A stretch of 64,000 nucleotides of DNA, taken from Delphinus delphis. Its lineage: Eukaryota; Chordata; Mammalia; Artiodactyla; Delphinidae. This document shows, one piece after another, positions 37,681 to 50,049 of the stretch. A model generated the notes under the pieces. It had not been told where the DNA came from and did not search any database. It saw only the letters and a program-made list of their open reading frames with translations. The position numbers and the translations under genes were made by a program. The stretch is taken from positions 26,502,070-26,566,069 of the forward strand of contig NC_082698.1 in the NCBI RefSeq assembly GCF_949987515.2, written 5' to 3'. Position 1 is the first letter of the stretch, and the number at the start of each line of letters is the position of its first letter.

Positions 37681-39489
37681 GGGAATCGGGGGAAGGAGGG
37701 TAGATTCCATCCCCCAAGACCCTTAAGCCCCTCTAACCCCTGCCAGGCCCTTACCCACACTCTGACCCATTCCCAGGTACCCTCCCGGCTGTTCTGGGCG
37801 GCAGGACACTGAGGTTCAAAGCCTTGGGTCCCGCGGGGGTGGTGGTGGTGGTGGAAGGGTTGGGGGCAGAGCACGTGGGCCGGTGGGGAGAGGCAGCAGG
37901 TGTGGGCATGCATGACACAAGGCTAGGAGGGTGTCTATAGTGGGAGGTGTTACGTGTGAGAGCGCCTGTCATTCTTTGTGTCTGTGTGTATATATGTGTG
38001 TGCGCCTCCCACAGCTGGTTGCCATGTGCCCTGGGCTTGGTGACAGCCAGGGTGAGTGTGATTGCCTGTGATTGTGCAATTGTATGTCTTGTCAGATGTT
38101 TCAGTGAAGTTGTGTAGGACCCTGATTGTACTAATGAAGTTGTTTTAACCAAGTATCTCTGTTCTGTGTGCAACTCTGTGCTTTGAGTGTGTGATTTTCT
38201 GTATGAAGAGGCATGTGACTACCAGTATGTGTCAGGTCTTCACTTTATGGTGGTATGTCTCTTTGTAAGACTTTATGACTGTGAACCTCCTGGGACAAGC
38301 ATGTGTTAAAGTGGGTTGTGTTGTGTTTTAATTGTGAGACTGTGCGGGTTATATTGGTGTTTGATACTGATTGTGTACTTTCACGTGGTGATGTCTGCAG
38401 TGGGGCTCTGTGAGTGTCTATGGCATGTCTTACCCTTGCTGCCTCTCTGGCTTCCTGGGGCAGAAGGGGGTCTTTAGTGCACACCACTGCTTCCCCATGT
38501 TTTCCACAAATAGCCCCGGTCGACCCAAGGAAGGACTCTGGTGTCCATCTACCCAGCCTGGCTTCCAGGAGCGTCACCAGCTCCTGTGGGGAGGCTTTGG
38601 TTAATGCTGGATCAGCACCCCCCCCCCACAAAGTATTTAGAGATCATTCTTACAACTGAAGCTCCTTCAACCCCCAACAACCCTCCCAGAACTTCACCCA
38701 AACCCAGAGGAAAACAAACCCTCTAGCCTCCCCTCCAGACCCAGAGGTAGAAGCTCTAGGCCTGGGAGGTGCCATGTGGCCTCCCCTTCTAAGTATCCCC
38801 CCAAACCACTTTGCTGCTCAGGCATCCTCTCTCTCCCACACTGGGGAGGTATGTGAGACCGGTACATCTGTGCCTGTGCATATTCCTGGGTTTGGTAGGC
38901 AGATCCACGTGTTTGTGTGGGTGACTGTGTCACCTTGTGTACATTTCCATATACGTGTGTTTCTGTCTCTCATTGTGCAGCCTGCCCAAGAACTCCAACA
39001 GAGAATGGGAGTAGGGAGACTGTTTGCCCTGTGTCTGAAACAAGCTGGGGAGGTGAAGGGAGGCCATGATCCTTGTCCTTGTCTTGAGGAGAGTAAGGTT
39101 AAGACTTGGGGATGAGGAGAGGACTAGGTTGTAACACCTTGAAAAAGTGTCTCCCTGACTAACACACCCTGGGGAGGTTCTCGTCCCTATGCCCAGACTC
39201 CCAGAAGGGGGAGCCCTTCCACTCAGGCAGGCCCCAGATGTGCCCTAGATGTGCCTCAGGCCTGGATGGATTACAAAGGTGCAGGTGACTAGCTCTGCTT
39301 TAGACTGTGTTCTCACCAACTCAGGATCCTTGAGAGTAGTAAGGCCCCCAGCGCCCTCATTAGCACCACATTAATCAGTGTTTTCTTCCTGCTTTAACTG
39401 ATTCTCCCCTTTAGTGGAATCATCTGCTCCCCACTTGGCTATTTGAATCAGAGATTGGGTGGAAGTGGGGAAGCCCTTGTACGGGAAGG

Positions 39490-39620
39490 TGCAGGAATAG
39501 AAGTGTGAATCCCAGCTCTGTATGACTTTTGCTCTCTGGGCCTCATTTTTTTCATCTGTAAAATGGGAAATACTACTTCCCACCTGCCTGCCCCCCAAGG
39601 GAAATAGAAAGTTCAAATGT
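39490..39620 (+). repeat. MIR-type ancient SINE fragment
   Basis: 'gtgaatcccagctctgtatg' and 'ttcatctgtaaaatgggaaa' are the sense MIR core wording. Only part of the element survives. Confidence 0.6.
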
Positions 39621-40072
39621 TGACAAGCATCAAGAATCGTGTTCCACGTCATCAGCATCCTCGCTGTAGATAGCTCCACACGCGACTTGGGAAGTAGAAA
39701 TAAGACTACCAGGAGCTCTCCTTTCGAAGGAGGGCTTATCTTACAGCGGGAGATAAATGGGGTTGGGAAGCCGGTGTTAAGGCGGTGGGTGCTCGGAGAC
39801 GCCTGAGCTGAAGCCGGATGGGGAGTCGTTGTCCGCGGTGCTGAAGCGCTTGCAAGGCGGAAGTGCAGCAGGACCAGCCAAATTCCCAATGTTCCTTCCT
39901 TGTGCAGGCGGGATTCCTGGAATCGGACCTGGGGGCATTCTTTGGCTTCAGTCATCCCGGCCTATCAGGCTGACAGGGAGGGGGCGCTAAAGTCATACCT
40001 CAGGTCATCCTGGGTTGCCTCAGCCTCTTTCCTTACCCACTCCCACCCCAGGCTCAAAACAAATCTGGGGGG

Positions 40073-40279
40073 CTTCCCTGGTGGCGCAGTGGTTGAGAGT
40101 CCGCCTGCCGATGCAGGGGACACGGGTTCGTGCCCCGATCCGGGAAGATCCCACATGCCGCGGAGCGGCTGCGCCCGTGAGCCGTGGCCGTTGAGCCTGC
40201 GCGTCCGGAGCCTGTGCTCCGCAACGGGAGAGGCCACAACAGTGAGAGGCCCGTGTACCGCAAAAAAAAAAAAAAAAAA
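40073..40279 (+). mobile_element. Short CHR-2-type SINE (young, nearly intact)
   Basis: 'ggcttccctggtggcgcagt' to 'cccgtgtaccgc' and an uninterrupted A tail at 40262-40279, flanked by aaatctgg on both sides. It is the only CHR-2-type SINE seen in the KCNIP2 gene and among the most intact copies in the window. Open frames crossing it are SINE-derived. Confidence 0.93.
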
Positions 40280-40859
40280 TCTGGAGGAGACTTTTAGGAG
40301 AAAACAATCCGAACCCCACCCCGCCCCGCCCCGCATCTAGCACCTCCGGGCCAAGTCCTGAGCTCGGGTCCCGGCCTGGGATCTCCGGAGTTGCGTCCCT
40401 CCGGCCATAAATATCGTTCCCGGACTGGCGCGCCCCCGTGTGGTTTTAGAGGAGCCATGCTTGCGGAGCTGATTCCAGATGAGGATGTTGCCAAATCAAG
40501 TGGCAAGGTTCCATGGAGTTCAGGGGTGACTCTCGCCTCGTAAATGTAGGATTTTCAGCCAAAAATACGGGATCCCAGTCGGAAGAGTGGGATCCCCATA
40601 GGCTCTGTCAGAAGTTTAAAGGCGTTAGTGGGTCCTGGAAGGGTTTACTTTGGGTATAACCAGATAGGGATGAGTCCAGGGCCAGGACTGTGGGTAGGGG
40701 GGCTTCTCCTCGATGCATCTGGCTGACAATCGGCATAGGAGGGGAGAGTGTGAACCCGCCGCACCAGGACACAGGGACACAAAACAGTTACAAGAAAAAG
40801 ATATTCAGAGACAGAAGACAGACCAGTAGGGGCACGTCCCTGCAGCCCCTTTGTCACTC

Positions 40860-40960
40860 CAATACACTGGTCAGTTCCTCCTCTTCCCTCCTACTCTCGC
40901 GCCCATTGGTCCAGGAAGTATGGAAGTGTGGGGAGTTGCCATGACAACTAGGTCGTCTAA
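40860..40960 (+). promoter_or_regulatory. Candidate regulatory cluster: CCAAT, ETS and RFX X-box
   Basis: ATTGG (inverted CCAAT) at 40905-40909, CAGGAAGT (ETS-like) at 40912-40919 and GTTGCCATGACAAC at 40935-40948, an almost perfect inverted repeat of the RFX X-box type. The cluster lies about 460 bases before exon 1b. Seen directly as motifs; function is inferred. Confidence 0.5.
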
Positions 40961-41129
40961 ACCCCTTCGCATCTTTGTGTCAAAATGGGAAGAGGAGGGG
41001 TGTGACAGGCAGAGAATGAGGGGATGAAGCGGGGCAATGAAAGATAATGTTCATTCCCTCCCCAGCTCATTTTTCAAAAACCGCGGGTGCCCCCTTCCCC
41101 ACCGGAAATTCAGAAAATATTCCCAGAAA

Positions 41130-41412
41130 AGGCTGTGAGGGAGAGTCCGTGCCGCCCCTCCCCCCCCGGCCCCGCCCCGCCCGAGTCTGGGAATTTGGGG
41201 GGCGGGTGCTTCAGGCGCTGAGGCCAGGGTGAGTTCCCCTCGTGTGGCCGGGAGAAGACGGGAAGCGGACCGAGGCTCTATTGCCTGAGATCCTGGTCCT
41301 GTGGGTCCGGCCCTCCCGCGCCGCCCACGCAGGGCCCACTCCGTTGGGGGCGGAGATCAGAACGCCCCGGGCCTTGGGGGCGGAGCTTGACCTCTGTGCT
41401 CACCGCAGGACC
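41130..41412 (+). promoter_or_regulatory. GC-rich promoter region of KCNIP2 exon 1b
   Basis: GC-rich and CpG-containing, with a 'ccccgccccgcccg' G/C-box block near 41168 and no clear TATA box, immediately before the ATG at 41413. Likely the local promoter for this alternative first exon. Confidence 0.5.
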
Positions 41413-41500
41413 ATGAACAGATGCCCCCGCAGGTTCCGGAGCCCGTTGGGGCAGGCAGCGCGATCCCTCTACCAGCTGGTGACTGGGTCGCTGTCGCCAG
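41413..41500 (+). CDS. KCNIP2 alternative first coding exon 1b
   Basis: 88 nt from the ATG to donor gtatga, phase 1. It encodes MNRCPRRFRSPLGQAARSLY then QLVTGSLSP. Joined to the exon at 51723 it gives about 225 residues. A KCNIP2 isoform beginning MNRCPRR is known to me from other mammals. The upstream frame is open to 41242 but has no ATG used in the known protein. Confidence 0.88.
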
Positions 41501-41539
41501 GTATGAGGAAGGGAGGAAAGGGCTGGACCCCTCAAAAAG

Positions 41540-41850
41540 TAAGCGAAGTGGGATAGGAGCCTTACAGAGGTGGGGAGAGAAAGGGCCCCTCACAGAGATG
41601 GAAGGGGCAGGATCCTTCAAAGAAAAGAGTTTAAAAGGCAAGACTCCAACAGAAGTGGAGCTTGGGATAGGGTCCCTTAAAGAGAAGGTGAAGGACATAG
41701 GGGTCTTCAAAGAGGAAAGGAGAAGGGGCATCATCGTCCCTCACAATGGTGGAAGAGGGGGCAGGGCTCCTTACTGAGAGCAGAGGTGGGGGCCTCAACA
41801 AGGTGGATGTAAGGGGCAAGGCCCCTCACAGGGATGAAGGGAGGAAGCTT
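41540..41850 (+). repeat. Degenerate purine-rich minisatellite-like block
   Basis: Units built on 'aaggggca', 'ggcccctcacagagatgg' and 'tccttcaaagag' recur about every 30-40 bases in imperfect form. It lies just inside the intron after exon 1b. Seen by eye; the repeat period was not computed. Confidence 0.5.
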
Positions 41851-42599
41851 GCAGCAGAGCAGGGAAAAGGCAAAGCTCTTTACTGAATTGCTTAGTTTAA
41901 TGGGATCTTAAGATGACTAGGGGCAGTGTGCAGAAGGAAAAAATCCTGAGGTGGGACTGGACCAACATGAACTCAGCTAGTGAGTTTATGCATGATGGAT
42001 GGATAGACTTGTACGGCATAAGGATTGTATGTCACCGTTTTGTCTATCTCTGGGAGTCTGTATTAAGGGGGTTTGTGCCTCAATGGGGTTGTGATCACTG
42101 GGGCTGTGCACCCCTAGGGTTACGTATCCCTGGAATTCTGTGACACTAAGACTGCATGTACCTGGAGTTCTATGCTTTAGAGTTGGGTTGGGGGTTCCTG
42201 AGTCACACTAAGTTAGCTGTATAGACTTCATAAGGTTGTACCTTGGTGTGGGATTTGTTCAATTTATGACATGGATTGTGGGTGTCATATCATGGCACTG
42301 CTGAGATTATGCACACCTCCACTTGGGTTTCCTTAGAGCTGCCTGGGCAGGGCCCACAGAACCCAGCAACTCCTCCCCACCTGACCTGGGGAGACCAAAA
42401 CATCCTAGCCTGGTGGCATTCTGGGATCTGTAGTTCTCTGGCTGTCTGCACAGTATCCCCTTGAGCCCCTGGAGTATAAGCAGGCCTCTCCTTACAATGT
42501 GCTCCCAGAAGGAGAGGAGATGGGGCTGAGCCAAAGCCATGCTTGGATGTCTCTTGGGAAGCATGTGTCCTCCAAGCCCCCTGCTTGGGCCTGTCTCAA

Positions 42600-42740
42600 G
42601 TGACAGATGGCTGGAGCCAGGCGGGGCCAGCTCTCAATCATAGCAGGCATGACTTCCAGGCCCTAAAATAGCCCCAGGGCCTAAGGAGATCATTAATTAC
42701 CTGATGCAGCTGGGGGCTGCTCTGTCTTCTGGCCTGGTTG
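42600..42740 (+). promoter_or_regulatory. Candidate intronic enhancer: MEF2, homeodomain and E-box motifs
   Basis: CTAAAATAG at 42663-42671 fits the MEF2 consensus, ATTAATTA at 42692-42699 a homeodomain core, and CAGCTG at 42707-42712 an E-box. The three sit within about 50 bases in otherwise repeat-free intron. KCNIP2 is a heart-expressed gene, which makes a muscle-type module plausible. Function is inferred. Confidence 0.4.
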
Positions 42741-43529
42741 GGGATGGAGTGGGGCTGGAGGGCTGACAGAAGGGTCTTTACTGGTTGGGTTCTTCACTAG
42801 GGGAGCAAGGGCAGACGGGAAAGTGGGACAGTTACATACTATGGGCCCCCTTCATTAGGCAGTATTTCTCTGGGTTTGAACTTCGGGAGGTAAATAACTA
42901 AATGATAGGTGTATCTCCGTGGTGAGATTTGAGGGATCTAAGGGAGGGCTCACTTAATGCTTCAAGATAGTTTTCCCTTCAGCCTTCACTATGCCTGAAG
43001 TATTTTCATTAAGACTTCACTCCTCTGGGTGAAGAGCAAGGTGGCACAGGGATGCTTGGGGAGGACAGACCCAGGCAACTTTCTCACAGAGCCCAGAGAC
43101 TTGAGAGGTCTCTGAGTGGGGGTGGGGGGTGGGGAGAGAGCCTGAAAAACAACTTGCTCTTTCACTTCTATCAGATCCTCTCACCAGAGGCCTGGTTGAT
43201 TTAGGACCTTGAGTCCTGTGAGGCTGGGTCAAGGTCTCTGAAGGTTGAGGGTGAGGGTGAGAGAAAGAAGAGGAGGATCTGCAGACAGGGCAACCGGCTA
43301 AACGGTTGTCAATCTGTCCATCTGTGAATCAGCAGCAGAGAGCAAGGAGATGCTGCTGTTCTGCCTCTTTCCAATCAAATAGCCTGGCTTGGCATTCAAG
43401 GCTCCATGGAATCTGCCCGTTTCTGGTCTTATCACTCATATCTACCCCAATACCAACTAAGCTGCAGTCACTCAGGATTCCTTGACACCTCCACACACGT
43501 TGGAGAGACAGCCTGAGGGAGCTGGCAGA

Positions 43530-43775
43530 TCACTGGTTCTGGTTCAAGTCTCCATCTATCCTTTATCATCTGTGTTATCTTGGGACAATCACTTCTCTGA
43601 GCTTCAGTTCCTTCATCTGCAAAATGGGTATACTGCTACTCAATCTGACCATTTCAGCTGTAAACACAGGAATAATAGACCCTACCCCTCAGGTCTATTA
43701 TGAGGACTAAATTAGATAACATGTGTAAAGTATCAAGGACACAAAACATGCTCAATAAATGTTGGTCCCTTTGTT
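43530..43775 (+). repeat. MIR-type ancient SINE, sense
   Basis: 'ttcatctgcaaaatgggtat', 'tattatgaggactaaattag' and 'catgctcaataaatgttgg' follow the MIR consensus order. Confidence 0.75.
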
Positions 43776-43859
43776 AAGGCAGACTGTTGACAGTTTAGCC
43801 ATCCTTTAAGAACCAGCTCAAAAAATACCCTCTCCAGGTTTTTCCTGGGCTCCCAGTTA

Positions 43860-44070
43860 GAAGACTAGAGCTCATTTCATGGCCTGCTTTGAACAGTTCC
43901 TACCACATAGTAGGCACACAACAAATATTTTTTGAATGAGTAGATACCTTATAGTTCTGTCAGTGGACTGTCTCTCCCTGCCCAGGAGAGCCAGAACCCT
44001 GTTTGGTTCACCTTTGTTCCACAGGCACCAGCTCAGAGCCTGGCATTCAATTTGTATAGGTGCAATTTTT
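43860..44070 (+). repeat. L2-type LINE 3'-end relics
   Basis: 'cacatagtaggcacacaaca' and 'gagcctggcattcaatttg' resemble L2 3' ends. Short and diverged. Confidence 0.45.
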
Positions 44071-44109
44071 TAACATCTTTGCCCTCTAGGAGCTTGGAAT
44101 CTAATTGAG

Positions 44110-44330
44110 GAAACAGGACTGATCCAGAAAGACCTGAGTTCAAATTTGCAACATCTCCTCTTAGCTAGGTGACCTTGAGCAAGTTCCTTTACCTTTCTGG
44201 GCCTCATTTACCTCATCAGTGAAATGGGCACAATACTTTTCACTCTGCCTACCTCATGGGGTTGTCATGAGAAGACATGGAAATAACAGTGTTTGTGGAA
44301 ATGCTTTGTAAATTGCTAAGATATGTAAGG
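44110..44330 (+). repeat. MIR-type ancient SINE, sense
   Basis: 'cctgagttcaaatttgcaac', 'ggtgaccttgagcaagttcc' and 'ctcatcagtgaaatgggcac' give the MIR core in order. Confidence 0.75.
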
Positions 44331-44339
44331 GGGGAATAT

Positions 44340-44577
44340 AATATTATTAATAGTGGCAGTAAACAATTATAAGCAATTACTCTGTGCTAGGAATTATTCT
44401 AACAGCTTTCCGTGTATTAGTTCATTTAGGAGGGCCTAGCAACCATATGAGGTAGGAAACCGTGGCACAGAGAGATTAAGAACTTAGCCAGTTAATTCCA
44501 AGGGGCAGAGCTGGGATTTGAACCCAGGGAGTCTGGCACCCTGGCCCACACTGTTACCTACCATGCTATGCTGCCTC
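44340..44577 (-). repeat. MIR-type ancient SINE, antisense
   Basis: 'gcagagctgggatttgaacc' and 'ggcacagagagattaagaac' are antisense MIR wording. It follows the sense MIR at 44110 in opposite orientation. Confidence 0.72.
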
Positions 44578-45324
44578 CTTTTACTGTTCCCACTGATAAC
44601 ATTACAGACTTAGGTGCTGAGTTTTGAGGGCCCAATGGGCTACCGTAGAATTTCAGGTAGCTGGGAGCCTGCTGAGGGCTGGAGGCTCTGAAGGGAAGGG
44701 AATTTAAGCTGTCTCTAAAGGACAGGTAAGAACTGTAGGATAGGAGAGCAAAAGGGAGTTCATTCCAGGCAGAGGGAGTAGCAGGAGCAAAGCCACAGAG
44801 ATAGCACTGGGTTTGGTGTGTTTGGGGGACAGTGAGGAGGCGAAACTGGCTCAAAAAAACGTATCTGCCGATGAGGGTGCGGGAAGGGTATTAAATCCCA
44901 GGCATGGATTTTGGACGGTGAGAGGGAGATGCTTGCTCATTTCATCTGTAAACCTGTAACCTCCAAAGGTGTGAGAAGCCAAAAACAGTCCCTGAGTTGA
45001 CTTCTTCCTGGGGGAGAGAGGGGGGACAAGCAGAGGACCAAGCCTGCCGGAGGCATACCCTCCTTCCCAAGGATGTTGGAAGGGTCGGTGGAGAGGGAAG
45101 GGGTAAGATACGGTGTGAGATGAATGCCTGACCCCCCAGTGGTGGCCATGTAGAACTGCAGATCCGTGAACCTCAAATGAAGCAGTAGGGACTAGCCCCC
45201 ATCCCCACCCCCACCCCACAATTGAGGCTGAAACACATCCCAGAGCTGGACGAGGTGGCAAGGGTCCCTTGGGTTAATCCCCCTAAACTGGGCCTCCTGT
45301 GTGAGCAAGCCGTCTATGAAAGGA

Positions 45325-45540
45325 GCCAGTGTAGCGTGGTGGTTTAGAGCACAGGCTGAGTCAGGCTGGGTTGACACTTATTGATCTTGGAGATTTTCTT
45401 AAGCTACTTTTGTCTAGTTTTCCTACCCATAACGTGGGGATAACAGTACCTCCTTCACAGGCTTATTGTGAAAATTCAAAGTGATAATGTCTGTAAGCAC
45501 ATAGCACATTATCTAGCACATACTGAGTGCTCAATCCCTA
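45325..45540 (+). repeat. MIR-type ancient SINE, sense
   Basis: 'gtgtagcgtggtggtttaga' head, 'ataacagtacctccttcaca' middle and 'atactgagtgctcaat' end give a nearly full-length MIR. Confidence 0.78.
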
Positions 45541-46189
45541 GCCAGCTGTGGCAGTAACCCAGAGGCTCTTATCTTCTGGCTCCCTGGTTCTGCAAGCCTC
45601 TCCCCACCCCACTACAGACACCACCGCCGCCATCACCACCACTTTGAGGGAGACTGGAAGACGGGGGAGGGGCTTCAGGAATACAGCGGGGCTGTGTGGC
45701 TCCCTTGGAAGGTTCAGATTTCCCTCCTACTCTGGGTTTCTCCATCAGCTCAGTAAAGATTCCCAAAGAACAGGGAGGGTTTTGGCAGCTCCTGGGTGAG
45801 GCCCCTGCCAGGTGGAAAGGAAGAGCACATCCCTCCTCTCCCAAGGAGCTTGATTCTCTGGGTCCCAAAGGCAGCTGCAATAAGTCCCCTCCCCAAAGGG
45901 TCATGATAGGGCTAAGGGGCTGTTTCCTGCCCAGGCTACTGGACCTAATCCTCCCTCCCTTGGGCCTCAGTTTCCCTGTGGCCTGTGGGAAGAGAGTGCT
46001 TCCCGCCTCTCAGTCTCCATGACAACCGCAATCGATGGTGGTGGTGTCCTCCTGACTGGAGAGGTCACCACCTTCTCCTCCCTTATATTCTCATACACTT
46101 TCATGCAGATACAATTACACAACCACCATAGACCCATACTCCTAATTATATGACACATCCATACTACCAATCTTCAGACCCACATGCCA

Positions 46190-46500
46190 CAACCCTGCTA
46201 AAATACAGATACCTCACACCCCATACACACTCAGAAATACTCCAATACACTCTCACACACACACCCCACAGACACCCAGGTTACATACCCATATACACCA
46301 CACACACCGCTAAGAAAGGTGCACAATCATGTGTAAACACACACACAGACACACGTAAGAGGAGGTACACATACTCTCCATACACATACAGGAATATACA
46401 CACAAGAAAACACTCAGACACCCATAACATATTCTGACTCACACATCTATTACTTATGCATGGGCAGCTCCTAGTTTCACACACACACACACCCTGCCCT
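46190..46500. repeat. Degenerate (CA)n-rich tract
   Basis: About 300 bases of imperfect CA/CACA motifs, including pure stretches near 46250-46264 and 46479-46491. Likely an old, interrupted microsatellite in KCNIP2 intron 1. Confidence 0.75.
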
Positions 46501-46639
46501 TCCCTGCCTTCTCTCTAAGCACAGGTCTTCCCTCTGCCCCCTCTCTTTGGTACGGAGTAGCCACAGGCTGTCTGAGGGAAGCTGTCTCGGGCAGAGGCAG
46601 GGCACTGCCCCCCTTCTGTGGTCTGGCCTGGCCCATAGC

Positions 46640-46895
46640 CTTCACACCAAAAGCTCTGGAGGAGATACCAATCCATAGGCAGGAGTGGCCCCGTGAAGAG
46701 GAAGAGGCTGTGGCTTGGAGGCTGTGGCTGGGAGGCCTGTGGGGAGGCGGGGGGAGGGGGAGAGGGAGGAGATCCGGGGAGCGAGAGGGGGAGGGAGACT
46801 GCGGGCAGTCCTACTCAGGCTGGGGAGCCTGAGGGGGAGGAAGTGTGAGAAGGGAGGGCCAGCCTCAGCCTGTGGGGCCATGCCCCCGGCCCACC
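46640..46895 (+). promoter_or_regulatory. Probable promoter and 5'UTR of KCNIP2 exon 1c
   Basis: G/purine-rich sequence ('gggaggcggggggaggggga' near 46742) directly before the third first exon. It is less CpG-rich than the other two start regions. An upstream ATG at 46880 opens a short overlapping frame. Confidence 0.4.
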
Positions 46896-46998
46896 ATGAA
46901 CCTGGAAGGGCTGGAGATGGTCGCTGTGCTTGTGGTCCTCGCCCTGTTTGTCAAGGTGCTGGAGCAGTTTGGCCTCTTTGAGCCTGTCTCCTTGGAAG
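46896..46998 (+). CDS. KCNIP2 alternative first coding exon 1c (membrane-segment isoform)
   Basis: 103 nt from the ATG (strong context ccaccATGa) to donor gtaacc, phase 1. It encodes MNLEGLEMVAVLVVLALFVK then VLEQFGLFEPVSLE. Residues about 8-24 form a hydrophobic, membrane-spanning segment. Joined to the exon at 51723 it gives about 230 residues. This type of KChIP N-terminus (KChIP2x, and related KChIP3x/4 forms) is reported to place the protein in the membrane and alter Kv4 trafficking and gating. An out-of-frame ATG lies 16 bases upstream. Confidence 0.92.
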
Positions 46999-49900
46999 GT
47001 AACCCAGGTGTCTGGGCATGTCTGGCCCGCTGGCTAGAAGGACAGTGGCCTGCAGGGTTGGGGAGAAGATTACTCTGACTTTATGACTGGGGTGAGGGCT
47101 GCAGGGGTAAGCAGGTTAGTGAGGGGATGGGACATCTGGGGGAGGGGAGTTGGGGGAACAGGACATCTGGGAGAGGCAAAGAGGGGGACTCAAGGAGTGG
47201 ACCTGGGGGAGGCGAGGAGGGAATCTGGGGGATTGGGTGTCTGAGGGAGGTGAGAGAGGGCCAGGAGCCAGGGAGGTGATGAGGGGGTACAGCATGGGGG
47301 GACTGGGATTGAGGATAAGGGGAAACTGGGGGGAATGAGGAAAAGTCTGGAGACAGGCAGGGGTATCTGGAATAGAGGAAGGAGGTTCCAGGGGTCCTGA
47401 GATAACACCAGACTTCTGGGGAGTCCCTTTTGGGGCCAGGGACCCACAATGGCTCTGAAGATGTGTGTGACTCACCACACCTCCATCCTTGCAGGTGTGG
47501 GTTACAGGGTGTGTGTGGACTCAGTGTGTGAGAGATACAGGGGGTGTGGCTGTGTGTTCATGTGTGTGAGAAAGGACAAAACGTATGACTACTTGAGCCT
47601 GTGTATGTGACAGGGGTGTGATTTACTGTGTCTGAGTGACAGAGTGTGTCGCTTTATGAGATGGCAGATGTGACTGTGCCTGAGGGGCATGGAGTGTGTG
47701 GCTGAGCCTCTTTGGGCATCTGATTGTGTGTGTGGCTATTCCCAGAGTTCCCTGATGTTATACCAGCTCCATACCCAAGGTTAGGGATGGGGTGGGTTCT
47801 GGAGGGACAGGAGTGGGATCACTGTGAATGAGACATTCATAGACAAATCTGGTAGGACAGTGAGGGGTGGATCGGATCAGGGACCCTACCTCCCAAGCCG
47901 CCTTGCCTCTCCCAGGTCCTCTCAGGATCTAAGGGCAGAATGGGCTCCAGAGTCTAGAGTGGGAAGTGGGAAGGCAATTCTCCACCCAACCCGAAAGTCA
48001 GGTGGGGAGAGTGATACTGGAGGTAGAGAGAGGAACATGTTCTGCCTCCCCAGGGAGTTTTAGCCTCTCCCTCTTCTTCATGCCGAGACCTGTGCAGCTC
48101 CATAGCATGGCTACAGGAAAACAGGCAAGAACCATGATAAGAGGACTGCAGGGTAGACACCTGGGAGAACTGAAAAAATGTGAAAGGAGCTAGGGAAGAA
48201 GGTCCGTGAATTGCCTGCTCTAGAATTCCGTAAGAGCAGAAAACTCCTAGTCTACCCTCCATCCTCTGCTGCATTTATTGGGGTGGGGTGGGGTGGGTCG
48301 CAGGGATTGGTCCTAGATGAACTGGGATTCATCCAGTCCTGAAAAGATGAAGTCAGTCGGGCTCTAACTTTCCATCCCCTTTAGACTATTGGTGGGAAGG
48401 GGGGAGGCATCCTGTCTGCTGAAGGCACCCCCTTTCTCTTCCCACCTTCAGAGGAGCCAAGAGGAGACTGAGTCCTTGGAGCAGGCAGGGGACCAGATGG
48501 GGGGATGTGTGAAGAGGGGGAGGTTGGGAGAGGCGGGGGGAGCCAACCCCCAGTCCAGAGGCTACTACACCACCAGAGGCCCCAGGCACAATCGGCTTCG
48601 GGAAACCAAAGTCCAGGCTAATGGAGCCCTGGGCCAGAGGCCAGGCCGCCATCGATCCCTCACCCAGCTCACTGCCTCCCTCCCACCTCTCCATAGCTCC
48701 TGGGGAGAGAGGACAAATGGGAGGGAGAGGAGGTGCTGACTTCAAGCAGTTCCCTTCTGGGAGCACAGCATCTTCCTGAGGGTGGAGCCGGCTTGGAAGG
48801 CAGGGCCTGCAAGGGAGCTGGGGTGCCAATCTACAACTAAAGGAAATTGGGCCCCTCCAGGAATGGACTGAGGCCAGCTTCAGTCAGTATGCCAGGTCCA
48901 GTGAGCTCTGGCCCTCGAGTCTGGAGGTGGGTGCAGCCAGGAGATAGACACACAACAGGAACTTGGAGGGTCTCCCTGGGATACAATTAGAGCCGTAGGA
49001 CACATGTGTAAATAAGAGGAAGTGAGGGGAACTGTGATCAGTGGGCTCTGGGTAGTCCCACATTACAACAAAATACTCATCTCCAAGGTCTGTCATTGCC
49101 TGAACGTTTGCTATCATTTCACCTTCAAAGAGTAAGCCATACTGGAAAAGACTGGGAAGGGACACACTTTTAGGGTGGATGAGTTCTCTGAGAACTCTGT
49201 TCTGCTGGCGGGAAGATTCTAGGTGCCTTGGAATGAGGGGTTATAGGCAAGAAAGGTGGGGGTGTACCCAGGGCAAATGCAGGTTCTGTGGGTGAGGTGC
49301 AGTCTTAGGTATCTGGGTGCCATGGGCACCTAGGTCACAATATGATATGGGCATGTGTGTGGTGACCTTGATATGTCATGGTGACCACACTGTGATGTGA
49401 TGTCCCAGGGTCATTGTGTGTTCTTGTGTGGTTTGATCGTGCTGTGTGTAAGATGGCCTGTATGGTTCCTAATGTATGTCTGTCATGTTTTTCCCAGGTC
49501 AGTCACATTTGTATATGTTTGTATTAAGAAGTACTAGGTCAAAGTGTGTATGTCTGTGTGTGTGTGTGCATGTGTTGGGAGGCCACTGGGTATGAATGAG
49601 GTACTAGGTATCAAGCGGTCCTTATGTGGCATCCATCACTCTGATTTATCATACTATGTATACACACCTGTCACTGTGTGTGTGTGAGAGAGGCAGGCAG
49701 CCCCCGGGTTGGACATCACCCTCAGAGGTCCAGCTGTAGCACTGGAGCCAAGGACACTGGGTCAACAAAGACTGAGGCCAATGCTACTTCCTCCCCCCAC
49801 CCCCGGCCACCTCGCTGTTCCCAGCTGTGTCCCTTTATACAAGGTGCGGAGCCACCTTGGTGGACTTTCCATGCCTGTGAAACCCACTGGACTCCCCTAA

Positions 49901-50049
49901 CCGGCCCCAGCTACTCTCACCATTACCCACCCCCCATATTCCCCCAACACCCGCCCCCAGCCAGGGTTGATTTGTGATGGTGGGGAGGGTACAAGGAACA
50001 GAGGGACAGTGGGGTTAATGTACCTTCCTGGGGTCTTCTCTCTTCCCAG
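46999..50049 (+). other. KCNIP2 intron between exon 1c and the 96-nt exon
   Basis: G-rich, non-coding. Holds a strongly G-rich stretch at 47110-47350, TG-rich patches near 47500-47740 and 49300-49690, and a G-quadruplex-type run at 48280-48297. No gene, SINE or L1 was recognised. Confidence 0.7.
48280..48297 (+). other. G-quadruplex-type motif
   Basis: Four runs of at least three G separated by single T (gggg t gggg t gggg t ggg). With one-base loops this is a strong intramolecular G4 pattern on the sense strand of KCNIP2 pre-mRNA. Confidence 0.7.

Larger units (their letters stand above)
37666..41412 (+). other. KCNIP2 intron 1, first part (1a to 1b)
   Basis: Contains one short CHR-2 SINE (40073), a MIR relic near 39490-39620, TG-rich sequence at 37920-38400 and a GC-rich region before exon 1b. 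The minus-strand 194-residue frame at 39371-39955 has no recognisable domain. Confidence 0.7.
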